Shown one piece after another: positions 33,318 through 45,385 of a stretch of DNA of 64,000 nucleotides. Where the stretch lies: positions 48,894,607 to 48,958,606 of the forward strand of contig OY720456.1 in NCBI GenBank assembly GCA_963082715.1. The letters are read 5' to 3'. The DNA is from Harpalus rubripes. Lineage: Eukaryota; Arthropoda; Insecta; Coleoptera; Carabidae. The translations under genes and the position numbers were made by a program. Below the pieces are notes generated by a model. It saw only the letters and a list, made by a program, of their open reading frames with translations, did not search any database and was not told where the DNA came from. The stretch's first letter is position 1. Each line of letters begins with the position of its first letter.

Positions 33318-34756
33318 AGGGTGTTAATACGAAGTTGTAACACCCGAAAAGGGCAGTTAGAACTCATTGAAACAAACAACTTTTCTTAGTTCAATTTTTT
33401 GATTTGGAACCCCAGTTCATAGTTATTGGCGTTCTTTTGTTTCTCGAAAAATCGTCATTGCTCTCTTATTTTAAGGAATATTTAAAAAATACAAAAACTT
33501 TCTGCATTTGCTTTCGGTTCTCTAAAACATTTGTATTTACAATCATTTTTTATTTTATCAAATAACAAAGCGGCGACCGATCAAAAATTTCAAAACAAGA
33601 TATTTTGAAAACCACTCGATCGATTTTTGAAAATGAAACATTTATAAAATCCTTAAACTACCTACTATAACATTTATTTGAAACATTTTTTTCGATCTGT
33701 CCAAAAAAAGTTTTTATTGAAATTGAATTACAAGATAAATTTTAACAAACTGCAACAACCATTTAAAACAAAGTAGGCTTGCTGCCATTAAACATGAAAA
33801 TTAAGCAAGAAAAATAAGAAGCAAACAAACAAGAAAAATAAAACATTGAACAATGAAACAACAACCGATTGAATGATGAAAATTATTTTACTTTCTTAAA
33901 TTAATAAATACAGAATATCCGAATAAATGGATTGGGAGAGGAGGTGCTGTTGCGTGGCCAGCCCGGAGCCTTGACCTAACTCCCCTAGATTTCTTTTTCT
34001 GGGATCAGATGAAGACCTCTGTGAATGAGAGACCAGTAAACACCGAATTAGAACTGGTGGCTAGAATAGTAGCTGCAGCAGAAGATATAAAAGACAAGCA
34101 GGCAGCTCTTGCAATTGCAAGTGTCTTTTCTAATATTAAAACACGCTGTCGGGCTTGCGGTGCTGCGAATGGTGGCCATTTTGAAAATCAAATTTAGCCC
34201 CTCCCTTGTTGTTTCATTGTTCATTGTTTTATTTTTCTTGTTTGTTTGTTTGTTTCTTGTTTTTCTTGTTTAATGGCAGCAAGCCTACTTTGTTTAAAAA
34301 GATTGTTGCAGTTTATTAAAATTTATCTTGTAATTCAATTTGAATAAAAACTTTTTTTGGACAGATCGAAAAAATTGTTTCAGCCAAATGTTATAGTAGA
34401 TAATTTAAGGATTTTATAAATGTTTTATTTTTAAAAATCGATCGAGTGGTTTTCAAAATATCTTGTTTTCAAATTTTTGATCAGTCGCCATTTTGTTATT
34501 TGATAAAATAGAAAATAACTGTAAATATAATTGTTTTAGAGAACCAAAAGCAAATGCAGAAAGCTTTTATATTTTTTAAATATTCCTTAAAATAAGGGAG
34601 TAATGACGATTTTTCGAAAAACAAAATAACGCCAATAACTATGAACTGGGGCTCCAACTCCAAATCAAAAAATTAAACTAAGAAAAGTTGTTTGTTTCAA
34701 TTAGTTCTAACTGCCGTGTTCGGGTGTTACAACTTAGTATTAACACCCTGTATATG
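33318..34756. mobile_element. DNA transposon with about 545-bp terminal inverted repeats
   Basis: The ends TACAGGGTGTTAATACGAAG and ATTAACACCCTGTA cap arms 33318-33863 and 34205-34756, next to TA. The 340-bp centre encodes only the C-terminal part of a transposase. Short foldback relatives are in the palindrome arms (51143-51722 and 54287-54853). Confidence 0.85.
33914..34197 (+). pseudogene. Transposase C-terminal fragment
   Basis: The frame runs from the arm junction: EYPNKWIGRGGAVAWPARSL with DLTPLDFFFWDQMK, then to the stop at 34197 after GGHFENQI. WPARS.DLTPLDFF is the third-Asp motif of insect IS630/mariner transposases (usually WPPRSPDL). The first two catalytic motifs are absent, so the element depends on another copy. 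Confidence 0.75.
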
Positions 34757-34773
34757 AGAAATATACTGACTTA

Positions 34774-36126
34774 TGAGTGTATTCTAAACACAATCCGTTA
34801 AAATATATTATGTAAACGGATTCCGTTAAAATATTTCTTATATTAACGGATTCTGCAAAAAAATCTATTCACAATATGACATTTAAACGGATCCGTTAAA
34901 ATTAATATAATAAACGGATCCGTTTGCTACTGTAGGGCAGTGTTGTTAAATTATAAATGTCAACATATTTATATTTTGATAATAACAAAATATATTAAGA
35001 TCTAAACAGATATTTGTGATACATAAATTTAGAGATACTATTTAGTAATAAATTTATATCAAGAAATAATCATAATAAGAATATATTCTTTAAAATAAAC
35101 TTTGGAATGTTGGTAAATACTTTGTTGTAATAAATGTCAAAATTGCCAGTTTCATAACCTTTTGATATTATTGTAAATTTGGAAAAAATGGGCATAAAAC
35201 AAAAAAATCTATAAGAATCATAATTCGTTACATATTAAGCGCAGCTAAAGTAATAATGAAGAAGACCCCCAACATTTATCTTGAAATTATAGATACCATC
35301 AAGCTAATCTACGGTATCGAGAAAATAAACATACGCGGGGCCACAATTAAATATAGGCGCATGCACTTTACAAACTACACAAATTATAAAACACACATTA
35401 CGAGCTTAATTTTTAATTCTTCGCAAATATTAATTAAATTTTCGCCATTAGATTCATTCATCTAATCAGTATTCTTCGAATATAATCAAAATATCCATTG
35501 TTGTAATCAAAATATTCTTTGTTGCAATAAAAATATCCTTTGTTCTGATCAATAATTAAAAATAAAGGCACCAATAGAACATATGTGTCTCGGGCCCCTG
35601 AAGATTAAATGCAGTCCTGAAAATATTCGAATATTTTTAAAACATTAGGTAAAGTTCAAGATTTGCAATGTAGAGTAAAATATATGCTTGTTTCATTAGA
35701 GAAGGCATTTTTAATTTATTTGAGAACGATAAATGGATAATTGTGTATTGTTAAAATCTTTCATCGAACCGATTTTTTATAGGTTATGTACCAGTATAAT
35801 TTTGTTATAAAAATTATTTATTTCTGCTTTCCTTTCAATTATATTCTATGAATCCAAGGGTCGGAGAAAACAGTAAAGGATGCTAACGCCATTCTCTGTG
35901 TAAAATTAAAATTTTCTGAATATTTATGTATTAAATGTCGTCCGCATACATTTAACGGCTATGAAACATTCTCCGTTTAAATTTTATTTATAAACGGATA
36001 ACATAAACGGATCTCCTTTTATATTATTAACGGATAGTGTCTTTAGAATATTAAAATCTAGTTAACGGATATCTTAATTTTAACGGTCCGTTTATAAATA
36101 ACGGAATGCCTTTAGAATACACCCAT
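34774..36126. mobile_element. 1.35-kb element with clustered subterminal AACGGATCCGTT palindromes
   Basis: The left end TGAGTGTATTCTAAACAC is mirrored by TTTAGAATACACCCATTAT. Within about 170 bp of each end the words AACGGATCCGTT, AACGGAT and ATCCGTT recur many times in both orientations. A 69-codon frame inside (35256-35465) has no known motif. The subterminal palindromes look like transposase binding sites; superfamily unknown. Confidence 0.6.
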
Positions 36127-36908
36127 TATCAAACAGCCAATGCAGGATTGTACCTTAAAGAAAATTTATTGTAAAAATATTGTACCTGTTTTAATAAAAT
36201 ATTATTGACCAATTCCGAAAACATTTTGACGCTACCTCGTCCGTATGATGTATATTAGGAACAATAAAAGCTTACCATTCAAGCAATCTGGGCCAGAAGA
36301 AAGTGTATACTTTAATATTGAATTATAAAATCGTTAAATTATTTCCGTGATTTGATTAGATCCAATATATCATTCACGAAAGCAGTGGTGAAATACTGAG
36401 GATAACTACATTGTTAAACAGTAATATCACCTATGTCACGACTGATTTACGTTTAATACCCATTTTAATACTAGTGTAACGTAGTTATAGCGTTATACAC
36501 CAGTTAGGGCTGTAGTTAATTGCACATTTGCCATCGACAGGTCAACTATGCCAGAGAGAACTATCATTCATTCCTAAATACTTTACTCTCTTATTGAAGA
36601 AAGCCATAAAATATTTTACGAACTAAAGAATATTTGGTTTGCTCGTTTCACTACGAAACCATGTGTCCAAAGTAATACTTCATTCAAACAAAAACAAGTT
36701 TAATTTTATTAATATACAGCTCTGATGTATGCACGTATTTTACCACTCTTTAAATTATATGACGAAATTTTCACCCTAGTATTAATTCATTTTCGTAATA
36801 TAATTGTTATTTTTCCAATTATTTATTAACATAGCTATCACAGCTATGGTTTATTAAATGACAATCTAATAAAATCATTTTACCAAGGCTGCATCTCCAA
36901 CAGTTTTT
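36127..36908. other. Unannotated spacer
   Basis: No gene or repeat boundary recognised. Confidence 0.4.
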
Positions 36909-38195
36909 TCCCGTCATACCGTAGGTATAAGGGAGGTAATGTAATCGTGCCAAAAATTCGATGGTGAGTTTTCAGTAAATAAGCACGAATTAGGGTCCCC
37001 ACAACCCAATAAAAAAAACTATATTAAGATATAATCCAAAACTTTTCAATTTTAGTATTTAAAACTTCTATATCAAGGGAAACAACATATTAGATTTTGG
37101 CTAAAATTAATAAAACAGAAGTAACACTTTACTTAAAGCTCTGAACAGATTTTCGTGAAAAAATTTATGATATACTCCAAAACTTGTCAAATTTAGCATT
37201 TAAGACTTTTATATGAAGAAGAACAACATATTAAATTTTGGCTAAAATTTCTAATCAGGAAATGATACTTTACTTGAAGTTCTCAAAAGATTTTCGTGAA
37301 AAATATACAAATTAGGTATTTAAGATTTTTATAGTAATGAGAACGAAATGTTGGATTTACTATAAAATTTATAAATCGGAAGTGATACTTTACTTGAAGC
37401 TCTCATCAGATTTTCGTGATAAAATATATTATGATATATTCCAAAACTTTTCAAATTTCGTATTTAAGATTTTTATATGAATATGAACGACATGTTAGAT
37501 TTTTTCTAAAATTGATAAAACGGAAGTGATACTTTACTTGAAGCTCCAACAGATTTTCGTGAAAAATATATTATGATATATTCCAAAACTTTACAAATTT
37601 GGTATTTAAGATTTTTATATTAATGGAAACGATATGTTAGATTTTTTCAAAAATTAATAAACCGGAAGTGATACTTTACTTCAAGCTCTGAACAGATTTT
37701 CGTGAAAAGTATGATAGGATATATTCCAAAACTTGTCAAATTTAGTATTTAAGACTTTTATATAAAGGGAAGCAACATATTAGATTTTGGATAAAATTGA
37801 TAAACCGGAAGTGATACTTTATTTGTAGCTCTGAACAGATTTTCGTAAAAAATAGATTGATACAATCCAAAACATTTCAAATTTGGTATTTAAGACTTTT
37901 ATATTAATGAGTACGTCATACTAGATGTTTTGTAAAATATTTTATTGAAAAAATATATTAAAACATGATTCAAAACTTCTCAAATTTGCTATTTAAAACG
38001 CTTAACAGATTTTTGAGGAAAAACTTTATAAAATATATTCCTAAATTTGGTATTACAGTCTTTTCTATTTATTGGAACAACAAATTAGATTTTGTTTACA
38101 AATGATCAACCGAAAGTGATGCTTTACTTAAAGCTCTTTGTTATTTCAAACATGGAATTGCCGGGAGGTCATGTGTTGACCACATCATATTTTTT
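36909..38195 (-). mobile_element. (CA)n-core repeat, subfamily C, copy 2 (core lost)
   Basis: Hairpin arm CCCGTCATACCGTAGGTATA then AGGGAGG, then GTGCCAAAAATTCGATGG. It passes directly into about seven tandem units (ACCGGAAGTGATACTTTAC..CAGATTTTCGTG) without a (TG)n core. It ends GGGAGGTCATGTGTTGACC then ACATCA. Confidence 0.7.
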
Positions 38196-38811
38196 AAAAA
38201 TGTAAACCGGCCGAATTATTATGAGCCTAGATTTGTACTTTGAAAATAGTAATTATATTAAAATTTAAAAAAATATTAATCATGTATCTTATTCTCAATA
38301 ATAATTTTAGCGTCTCTTTTAAGTTTAGTCATCGTACTGAAAAGTCAGAAGAATATGTTCGTTCTTATTTATACATAAGTCCTAGACTCCTAGATGAAGG
38401 TAAAATATTTCAGTGAACATCATATCTATTTCTTTGAGGTGAAGGTTATCTCCAAGAAAATAAAAACGTTTCCTTGTTTTTTATTTTTTTATTTTGTTCG
38501 TTCCGAATATATTTAATAACGTCCCGTTTTAAGTGGATGAATGAAAATAAAAAGCAGCCATGTTTAATGTGTTCAAACAGCAGCCTTCTCCTTCTCGGAA
38601 GATGTATGTAGTCGCGAACACGTCTTATTCAGAAATGATAAATTGCTCGTAGTTCTAGTTGAGAATATGTGTAAAAGCTCTTATAAGTTTGGTAAAGTGC
38701 TAAAACAAAACGTACTATCTTATGTTGACAATTTTCTAACGCCAACGAATGGACATATATCACTATGACAACCGAAACAGGAACTATCAATATCAAAGAA
38801 TAAAAATTTGA
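38196..38811. other. Unannotated spacer
   Basis: No gene or repeat recognised. Confidence 0.4.
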
Positions 38812-39487
38812 TGTGGCCTACACTGTACCTCCCACCATTTGATTTTTATTAATTTAAATTTATAGATAATTACCTTACATATTTATTTATGCTGGAAACT
38901 GTATTAAGTAACTTTTTTTAAACGTTACTATTATTAATTTGAAATGATTAGTTCTTTGACAGTGACATTTATGTGTCAGTTACATGCATTTGAGATATAA
39001 ACTGTGTAACCAAGGAGTTGTGTTTGTTTAAAGCGTAGTCTACAAGATTTTAATTATAGAAAATTTTATAAATTTATCCATGAAATATATAGAAAAAGTA
39101 TTATTGCAAACTTGTAGAAAATTTAATAATATTTAATTTTTATAATAACATAAATCTCGAAAAAATAACATTTAAAGCAATTTTCCAAGAAAAACTATTT
39201 TGAGCTTCAAGTAAAGTGCCATTTCCGATTATCCGATTTACATCAAAATCTAATGGGTTCTTACCATATTACAATAAGGTTTCAAAATTTTCTGAATTGT
39301 AGTATTTGAGCTAGAGTGGAGCATACACACACACGCACGCACGCGCCCACACACACGCACGCACGCGCACACACACACGCACGCACGCGCACACACACAC
39401 ACGCATGCACGCACGCACGCACACGCACACACACACATACATACACACACACGCACGCACGGACGCACACACACACACGCGCACACG

Positions 39488-39549
<62 letters not shown>

Positions 39550-39605
39550 TATACATGCATACACACATACACACAGACCTCATCGCGAAAATGTTAAAAT
39601 TGGCT
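38812..39605 (+). mobile_element. (CA)n-core repeat, subfamily B, copy 4 (right end lost)
   Basis: Left end TTGATGTGGCCTACACTGTA with CCTCCCACC. It has the B body (TTCTTTGACAGTGACATTTA) and a (CA)n core at 39325-39580. It stops after CATCGCGAAAATGTTAAAAT. Confidence 0.7.
39325..39580. repeat. (CA)n microsatellite with CACGCACGCACG interruptions
   Basis: Alternating purine-pyrimidine tract. All frames across it are artefacts. Confidence 0.95.
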
Positions 39606-39778
39606 TCTGTTAAATCAGATTTATTCTTTTCCAAAAACGGAAATAAAATTTAGACAGTGGCTCCTGTCTTTGTGCCTTCAGGAAACCGTAGTAAAAAGGA
39701 AAAGGACGTATTGAATGAGGATAAAGGACCTTCGCGCTTTGTATTTAATAGCTGCGAGAACGAAACGTTTTGCTTCAT

Positions 39779-40772
39779 TTTTACCTCTCGCTAAGAGAGG
39801 TATTGTATTCATGCTAAAAATCTCATATCCAGATTTTAGTAAATAAGCACGTTTTTAGGTCCCTAGAATCCGATTATAACATTTTTACGGTCTCGACGAA
39901 GAGTCGACGGAACATATACTCTGTAAATGTGCAGCACTAGCTGCCACCAGAAGGAGACACATGGAGGTTCTCTTTCCAGAGCCTCATGAAATCCAGAGGA
40001 TCTCTTACAATAGGCTTGCCACCTTCGTGGATGCGGCAGGACTTAGCTAAGGGACCCTGAGTATAGGGGAAGTACAATGGGCCAGTAGGCCTGAGTACGC
40101 ACGGCTGTAAGGTCCCTCCCATTGAATAAACAACAACAACAACAACAACAACTACGGATTCCTCAATCTAACAATATTGGGAAGAGTTGTTTAAGTTTTG
40201 GTAACAATTTGACAACTGGAAGTAGTAGTTACAACAAAAAATTCATCTAAATATTATTTATCGAAAATTTATGTAAATACTTATATTAAAGAACGTTATT
40301 CGATAAATATAAATTCAGTATTATCTTCTATAGATTTAGAGATAAAGAAATGCATATAAAATAATTTGATGTAAAAAATCTCAGATCAAACAACTACAAG
40401 CCAAGAAATTCAAATGTTTGTAATTGACACCCTTGATTGACACATAAATGTCACTGTCAAAAATAGTTGTATGCTACTGTCAAAAATATTTGCGTAAAAA
40501 AGAATATAAAAGGAATTTGCGAAAAAATTACGAATATAAAGAAAAAGAAAGTAGAAAAAGAAAATTTCAGGATATTGAATATAAAGAAAATGTATGTATT
40601 GTACATAATTTATATTAAAATATCTGATAGATTTTGCAAATATATGTGAGAATTATTTTGTAGTGAGACATGAATATATGTATTTGTACTTAAAAATATT
40701 TTTCGTTTTATCCGTACAACCAGGTAAAATATCTGGCGAGAGGTTATGTGCTGGCCACATCAGAATTTTTTA
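39779..40772 (-). mobile_element. (CA)n-core repeat, subfamily D (GAGAGGT), split by a LINE fragment
   Basis: The terminal hairpin TACCTCTC-GCTAA-GAGAGGTA is at 39783-39803. Then comes ATAAGCACGTTTTTAGGTCC up to the LINE insertion at 39889. The far end is TCTGGCGAGAGGTTATGTGC then TGGCCACATCAG at 40730-40763. Both ends carry the GAGAGGT variant. Confidence 0.65.
39889..40152 (+). pseudogene. 5'-truncated LINE, last codons of the ORF2 product, with (CAA)n tail
   Basis: The frame reads DEESTEHILCKCAALAATRR then RHMEVLFPEPHEIQ and ends NRLATFVDAAGLS-stop at about 40052. The Cys/His pattern (EHILCKCAAL) is that of the C-terminal CCHC-like region of I/R1/jockey-type ORF2 proteins. A short 3' UTR and a (CAA)n tail (40131-40151) follow. 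It inserted in the D-type repeat. Confidence 0.7.
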
Positions 40773-41805
40773 TTTATTTTATTTATCTAAACCTTACAAG
40801 ATTAAGAAATCACATAATCAGTGGCAAACGTATAAAAACTAGTAATACTATTACATAATCGACTACTAGAAACTAAAATCTCTACCTCTGGGTCATATAT
40901 CAGAGACTGTATATTCATTTTTTTAATGTATTTTTTTTTCTTCGTAAAATATTAAAAAAATAATTTAATCTTCATAAAATTTTATCATTCCTCATGACTA
41001 AAAAATGAAATAGGTTTCAATGTGTTATATGTTACATTCCACCGTAGTTCCTGATTTAATATGTGAAATTATCTGGATTTATTTCTTACGGGATTAGATC
41101 TTTTAGTGGAAAAGTGCCGCCAAACACGAGAAACGAAGGAAAATGTCTATTATTACGTGCTTTGATTTTGCTACCACGAATTTCCGAATAAATTTCTTCC
41201 GCCTGATTCATTTATGTTTTGTGCTAATTGAGGAGTTACGGAACGAATAGATATTCGTGATTTGCGCCGTGACCTGATTTCGGAAGTTCCTTTCAAAAAC
41301 AATACATTTTTCTTGCATTCGAACAGATTTTTAGGGAATAACAATATGATTTTAACCTGATAACCTATACACGATGCAAGGAAATTTCTTCCTTCTGTCT
41401 GTCTTTGTTAAGAGAAGATCTTTTCAGTTTTAGTAAAAGTGTTTTGATTGAATTAAAAGGAACAACAGTCCTGTATAAGACATTGTGTAAAATATTCGTC
41501 TACTTTGGAGTGTAATAAAGTTTTTGTTCGTGAACAAATCCTCAAAAGTCCAAGTTAATCATGAGAGACTCGGAGAAAGTTGCAATTTATTTTCCGCGGC
41601 GTGTTTAGCGTGTACATAACTTAGCGCGAACTATGCGTTCAGGCATCTGATACATCGCATGATGAATTTATACCAAGAATAAATCATACGCTAGGCTCGT
41701 GTCACCCCCAAAAATTTATACACAATTACAACGTTGCCAGGTCAATAAAGAATTTTTCTTCTCCCAAAATTTTTTTTTACATACATACAAAGGCTGTCCA
41801 TTTTT
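40773..41805. other. Unannotated spacer
   Basis: No gene or repeat structure recognised. AT-rich with a few more balanced patches near 41100-41300 that have no open frame. Confidence 0.4.
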
Positions 41806-41931
41806 TTCCTTCCGTCATACCGTAGGTAAGGGAGGTAATGTAATCGTGCCAAAAATTCGACGGTGAGTTTTCAGTAAATAAGCACGAATTAGGGTCCCCA
41901 CAACACGTTTTTACTATTTTTACGATGTGTG

Positions 41932-41972
<41 letters not shown>

Positions 41973-42000
41973 GCGTCCGTGTGTGTATGTGCGCGCGCGT

Positions 42001-42058
<58 letters not shown>

Positions 42059-42925
42059 CGATTTCTTCGATAACTCTTATAACAAACTTCCAAATATACC
42101 TATTTTTCGTATTTAAGCTTCCTGCATTCATATAATGAGTTGACTAGAGTTTGGGTAAAATTGGATATATAGAAGTGATACTTTACTTGAAGCCCGTAAC
42201 AGTTTTTAATGAAAAACTATATTAAAATATAATCCAAAACTTTTTAATTTCAGTGTTTAAGACTTTTATATCATGGGAAACAACATATTAGATTTTGGCA
42301 ACAATTAATCAAGCAGAAGTGATACTTTACTTGAAGCTCTGAACAGATTCTCGTGAAAAATATATTGATATACTCTAAAACTTTTCAAAATTAGTATTTA
42401 CGACTTTTATATGAAGAAGGACAACATATTAGATTTTAGATAAAATTTATAAACCGGAAGTGATACTTTATTTGAAGCTCGCAACAGATTTTCGTGAAAA
42501 ATAAATTGATACATTCCAAAACTTTTCAAATTTGGTATTTAAGACTTTTATATTAATCAGAACGACATATTAGATGTTTCCTAAAATTGATAAACCGTAA
42601 GTACTGCTTTACAGGAAGATATAAACAGATTTTCTTGAAAAAATATATTAAAACATGATCCAAAACTTCTCAAATTTGGTATTTATATACCTATATGATA
42701 AACCGGAAGTGGTACTTAATTTGGGGCTCTTAACAGAATTTGGAGGTAAAACATAATAAAATATAATCCAAAATTTGGTACTACAGACTTTTCTATTTAT
42801 TGGAACAACAAATTAGATTTTGTTTACGAACAATCAACCGGAAGTGATACTGTACTTAAAGTTCATTGCTATTTCAAACATGGAATTGACGGGAGGTCAT
42901 TTGTTGGCCACGTCATATTTTTTTT
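41806..42925 (-). mobile_element. (CA)n-core repeat, subfamily C, copy 3
   Basis: Hairpin CTTCCGTCATACCGTAGG then TAAGGGAGG, GTGCCAAAAATTCGACGG, and a (TG)n core 41925-42056 with GCGCGCG. Then about five tandem units (ACCGGAAGTGATACTTTAT..CAGATTTTCGTG). It ends ATTGACGGGAGGTCATTTG then TTGGCCACGTC. Confidence 0.75.
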
Positions 42926-42959
42926 TCTAAAAATCTTACAGGAGATTTTAGTTGTATAT

Positions 42960-43310
42960 CTCAATTATTCTTCTACATGGTCTCCGTTAATATGATTTTC
43001 CTTCTGTGGGCAGGGCACGAGATTTTTCATGCTAGTGTCAATCAAAGTTATCGCCTGCTCCTTTATTCAACATTCTATTTTCTCCTTTACCTCATCCTCG
43101 TCTTTAAACTTTTTTCTGCCAGATTCCTACGTAAATGTAGTAAGAGCAGATCGGGGCTGTATGGTGGATGGTCCATATCATCCCATCCAAAATCGCCCAG
43201 TAAAGCTTTAGGCTTTAGTGACTCGCGCTGTGCAAAGCTGTGCAGACATGCGTTATTGTGAAGTCGCTAGTCATCATTTCCTGCCTTCGGTTCTGAATCG
43301 CCCTGCGACG
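42960..43310 (-). pseudogene. Decayed mariner transposase C-terminus
   Basis: On the minus strand, in shifting frames: FGWDDMDHPPYSPDLL at 43208-43150, then a leucine-rich piece (LHLRRNLAEKSLKTR). Later pieces recall the LNKGA..F...I.KLVPR tail of mariner transposases. HPPYSPDL is the third catalytic Asp motif. Several frame breaks; non-functional. The outer terminal repeat of the same element may be the CGGACATCCTGTA at about 45619-45631. Confidence 0.55.
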
Positions 43311-43317
43311 GTTGTTT

Positions 43318-43545
43318 AAGGTCAAAGTTATGATTTTTATATGAACGCCATATTGGAAAGTTACACCATTGAAAGAAGAGTTTTTTTTTGCTTTTCAACG
43401 ATGAATAATTTATTGTTGTTCATTTGTTTCGAAAAGCAAATATGCAATAATTATTAATTTTATAGGGCAAAAACAATGATTGTGGTATTGAAACAAAAGA
43501 ATAAGTTAAGTATTGTCATATGTTCATTTATATGTTTACGTTCTT
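43318..43545. repeat. Left arm of an inverted repeat flanking an A-type element
   Basis: GGTCAAAGTTATGATTTTTA, CCATATTGGAAAGTTACACC and CAATGATTGTGGTA occur here and, inverted, at 45190-45385. The (CA)n-core copy at 43561-45056 lies between the arms. Confidence 0.65.
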
Positions 43546-44291
43546 CATTTTCATTCGTATTTTTACCTTCCGTCACCTTTAGAGGTAAGGAAGGTATTGT
43601 CTTTAGTCAAAAAAATTGGTGGTGAGTTTTTAATGAATAAGCACGTTTTAAGGTCCCTATAATACGATTTTACTATTTTTACGATGATGTCTGTATGTGT
43701 GTATGTATGTGTCTGTGTGTGTGTGTGTGTGTGTGCGTGTGCGCGCGCGCGTGTAACAAAATTTTCGTCTACGATAACTCTAATACTATAATTCCAAAAA
43801 TTATAATTCTTTCGTATTTCTCTTCGTTGCATTCATATGAAGAGCTGGTCAACCGGAAGTACCCTCATTTGAAGATTTTAACAGTTTTTATTGAAAAAAA
43901 CGATGTTAAATATCATTTTTACACATTTAATGTTATTATAAATATTAAAGAACATTGTATTCTCTATACGATTTGACTGCATTTTATACTTTATATTAAG
44001 TGGATGTAGAGTTATAAAATTATAAAGAAATTAAATTTCATAAATTAGCTAGCTATGCTAGAAACAGCTACTATATTAAGAAAATTCTGTTTGAAAGATG
44101 TCAGTGTCAATTGACATATTCGTATTATATTTGTGTTTTAATTTTACTCGAAATATAGGATCTTTTTGCTCGAAACTTTCTGTATGGAATTTGTATAAAA
44201 TACATACAATTGTCGAAAGGTAATGTACATGCAAGAAATTTAGAACATTTTGCAAGGATCTTTCTGTATGGATTTTATAGAAAATACATAG

Positions 44292-45016
44292 GCATTTACG
44301 AAAATTCTACCGGTAGATACCGCATCTACTGACTGTGTTCGAAAACACGAGTGGTAAAAAGTTACCGTGTTCGAAAATTGTACAATATCTACAAGATCCA
44401 TCTACCGGATTCATGAAGAATCTAATCTCAAAAAAAAGATAGTGATGCAAAGCGAAGCGCGCGCGTTAAAAGTTTGTTAACTCGTAGCCTACAATATTAA
44501 TACAAGGCCGGGAAACATCACAATATCTGTCAAAAAGAAACTCTAGTTCCAAATTCGCCGTTTTGATGTGACTTATTCCTGCTGTCCTTTTTGACGCATT
44601 ATAAATAATAATATAAAAATATAATATAAATATATGAAAATCAAATATTATTTACACATACATTAGTTATATTTTTTATTCGTTTATAATTTTGATAAGC
44701 CGTATAACAGCGTTATAACCATTTTTGACAGATGTCAAAATTACAAATAGATGAATATTTTCAAAATTTAAAACCAGTAAATTGACTTTTTGACAATCTA
44801 AAAATGACAGTAGGAATAAATCGCGCCCTCATCACCGGTTTCAGAACTAGAGTTTTTGGCCAGATTTTAAAACAAAATTTGAGTTGTTTTACGGCCTTAT
44901 ATTATAGATCTACCCTGTTTACCACTTGCGTTCTTAAAATATCGATTCCGGTAGTTATAACCTGATAAACAGCTGTTTACCAGTAACAGTTCACCGGTAG
45001 AATTTTCGTAAATGCC
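44292..45016. mobile_element. M3 MITE copy 2, interrupted by M4
   Basis: Ends GGCATTTACGAAAATTCT..ACCGG and TTCACCGGTAGAATTTTCGT. The middle is split by M4. Confidence 0.7.
44500..44902. mobile_element. M4 MITE nested in M3
   Basis: Left TACAAGGCCGGGAAACATC, right TGTTTTACGGCCTTATA. There are inner inverted pairs AAACTCTAGTTC / GAACTAGAGTTT and ATTCCTGCTGTC / GACAGTAGGAAT. About 400 bp, non-coding. Exact ends uncertain by a few bases. Confidence 0.6.
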
Positions 45017-45189
45017 TCATGTAACTGACGGAAGGTAATGTGCTGGCCACATGAGATTTTTAACTTATTCAGCTCTGATCACTTTTCTAATTTCGTTTTC
45101 AATATGGTCCAAGCCTACTATCCATATGCAAATATCAAAATTAATTGAACTGAATAAAATTTCAGATCTAAATTAGGAAATTAGAAATG

Positions 45190-45385
45190 AAAATAAAAAT
45201 AATTGTTTTCATTTGTTTCATTACCACAATCATTGTTTTTACCCTATAAAATTAATAATTGTTATTTTTGTTGTTTAAAACAAATGAATTGTACATCGTT
45301 GGAAAGCTAAAAAATGCTTCTTTCAATGGTGTAACTTTCCAATATGGCGTCCATATAAAAATCATAACTTTGACCTCATAACTCG
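45190..45385. repeat. Right arm of the inverted repeat flanking A-type copy 5
   Basis: Inverted match to 43318-43545 (GGTGTAACTTTCCAATATGG; AAAATCATAACTTTGACC). Confidence 0.65.

Larger units (their letters stand above)
43561..45056 (-). mobile_element. (CA)n-core repeat, subfamily A, copy 5 (with M3 and M4 MITEs)
   Basis: Starts with the hairpin TACCTTCC-GTCACCTTTAGAGG-TAAGG, then a short (TG)n core (43690-43755). Next come the A body in reverse and the nested M3 (44292-45016), which itself contains M4 (44500-44902). It ends TGACGGAAGGTAATGTGCTG then GCCACAT. Confidence 0.75.
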
